Shown one piece after another: positions 63,056 to 64,000 of a stretch of DNA of 64,000 nucleotides (within the stretch, counting starts at the first letter, position 1; every line of letters begins with the position of its first letter). Position numbers and translations under genes: made by a program. Location of the stretch: NCBI GenBank assembly GCA_963580455.1, contig OY756961.1, forward strand, positions 16,783,001 to 16,847,000, written 5' to 3'. The notes beneath the pieces were generated by a model. That model had not been told where the DNA came from. It worked only from the letters and a program-made list of their open reading frames with translations, and searched no databases. The DNA comes from Euonymus europaeus. Lineage: Eukaryota > Streptophyta > Magnoliopsida > Celastrales > Celastraceae.

Positions 63056-63248
63056 TTTTCCAGAAACCCAGTTTTTCTCACTTTTATTTTTCAGCTCGGT
63101 TCAAGCTTCGATTTGATATATTACGGGCCCGAAACGGACATGTATACTAAAAGTTATGCCCCATTTACCGAACCAAGCTCCAAAACTATTTTTCTATGAT
63201 TCCGTACCTCACGGATCATCCGTATTTCGACTCAAAACAAAAATTTTT

Positions 63249-64000
63249 GTTAAAAGCTCCTCTTAGAAGAGAGTTGGGAAATTACAAACTAACTCGGTTG
63301 TTCGGTGTATATTTTGTAATGTCATTTTATGTCAAATTTTAGGAGTACGCGCTTCGTAGATTGTTTCGTTGAGAAAGGACCAACTTTCCTTCTTAATTGG
63401 ACCATGGGGTTATAGGTCGTCTTTCGGATGACTTGAGCAATTCCGAACAAACAAAGCTTGTCGTTCTAGACTTTCCATTGGAATTTTATTTCAAATGTTA
63501 AGAGTATTAGTTTCGCAGATTGTTTGGGTGCGAAAAGACCAACTTTCTATCCGAAGTAGGCCAAATCGTTAATAGCTCCTCTAAGAAGAGAGTTGGTTAA
63601 TTCCGAATCATCCAGGTTGTTCGATGTACAATTTTTATTGTATTTTTATGTTAAATTTTAGGAGAATAGGCTTCGCAGATAGTTTCGTTGACAATTAGAC
63701 CAACTTTGCTTCTTAATTGGACAATAGGGTTAAAAGCTCCTCTTTCGAGAGAGCAATTCTCAACCATCAAAGCTTGTCGTTCTACACTTTTTATTCATAT
63801 ATTATGTCAAATATTACGAGTATTGCTTTCGTAGATTATTTTGGTGCCAAAGGACCAACTTTCGTTCCGAAGTAGGCCAAATCGTTAAAAGCTCCTCTTA
63901 GAAGAGAGTTGGGAAATTACAAACCATCTAGGTTGTTCGTTGTATATTTTGTATTGTCATTTTATGTCAAATTTTAGGAGTATGGGCTTTGTAGATGGTT
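63249..64000. repeat. Satellite array segment 5
   Basis: A/B dimers continue to the window end, with no gene. Bases 63,249 to ~63,430 match 59,221 to ~59,400 almost exactly (offset 4,028, shared rare ACTAACTCGG and GAGTACGCGCTTCG). From about 63,440 the sequence instead matches the left flank of the LTR (61,008-61,091). From about 63,590 it matches 57,970-58,370, including GAGAGAGCAATTCTC. The segment is thus a mosaic of neighbouring HOR pieces. Confidence 0.9.

Larger units (their letters stand above)
61092..63248 (-). mobile_element. LTR related to 44,710-46,672, missing one end and the target duplication
   Basis: It starts TGTCATGCCCCGTTTCC, and its first ~1.1 kb follows the LTR at 44,710 at roughly 95% identity by eye. 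The remaining ~1 kb is diverged and about 190 bp longer in total, with a different palindrome cluster and an extra tail (about 63,085-63,240) not seen in the other copy. It ends ...CAAAACAAAAATTTTT, joined directly to satellite TTAAAAGCTCC. The expected terminus (GGG...CACA on this strand) is absent and the bases before the start (CAGAT) are not repeated after it, so the end was lost by deletion or rearrangement. No retroviral-type domain is encoded; frames at 62,049-62,915 have none and are not called. The exact right edge is uncertain by several bases. Confidence 0.8.

Noticed and set aside
1..64000. CRISPR-like array or other prokaryotic defence system
   Set aside because: The repeats are contiguous 160/320-bp units without unique spacers, there are no cas-like or any other genes, and the insertions are plant LTRs.
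1..64000. CENP-B box in the satellite (TTTCGGATGACTTGAGC)
   Set aside because: It matches TTCG and the central A of the mammalian box but not the CGGG part. Plant satellites generally lack a proven CENP-B box, and the match is no better than chance would allow.

Overview
This window has no protein-coding or RNA gene that the sequence supports. About 90% of it is one AT-rich tandem satellite, in five segments separated by four LTR-retrotransposon remnants. This points to a satellite-rich (centromeric, pericentromeric or other heterochromatic) block of a flowering-plant nuclear genome. The plant call rests on the four LTRs, which have TG...CA ends, 5-bp target duplications, plant-like TATA boxes and a copia-style LTR 3' region. 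Species and centromere function cannot be read from the sequence.

Satellite: the basic unit is a ~320-bp dimer of two diverged ~160-bp halves, A and B. A starts at an anchor, CAAAGCTTGTCG, which carries a HindIII site. B starts near GAGAGTTGGG...TTGTTCG. The halves share blocks such as TTTTATGT-AAAT, AAGACCAACTTTC and TTAAAAGCTCCTCT. Several A and B subtypes recur in set orders and form higher-order repeats (HORs) of different sizes: ~4.0 kb at 1-10.4 kb; 2- and 3-dimer modules at 12.2-14.6 kb; 640 bp at 18.8-20.1 kb; a 1,907-bp spaced duplication at 24.0-26.7 kb; 3,201 bp at 33.8-44.3 kb; 1,282 bp at 44.3-50.15 kb; and 4,158/3,192 bp at 52.4-61.1 kb. Several runs contain only A-type units with a 167-bp period. 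Small deletions and duplications (58 bp, 19 bp, and losses of ~70, ~36 and ~75 bp) mark slippage or unequal exchange.

Insertions: (1) 8,313-9,878, solo LTR, + strand, target duplication CCAAC. (2) 42,800-43,764, solo LTR, + strand, probably Ty1/copia, target duplication GTTTG. (3) 44,710-46,672, solo LTR, - strand, target duplication TTATG. (4) 61,092-63,248, a relative of (3), - strand, lacking one terminus and any target duplication. No internal gag/pol region is present. Insertions 1-3 each sit in only one copy of a local HOR, so they postdate the amplification of those HORs.

No gene system or operon is present. The open frames of 60-120 codons are satellite- or LTR-derived and are not annotated as genes. 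The most informative material is the evolutionary record: nested HORs, LTR-only remnants, a rearranged LTR junction, and different GC-rich palindrome clusters in two related LTRs. Identity statements are by eye; no alignment was run.
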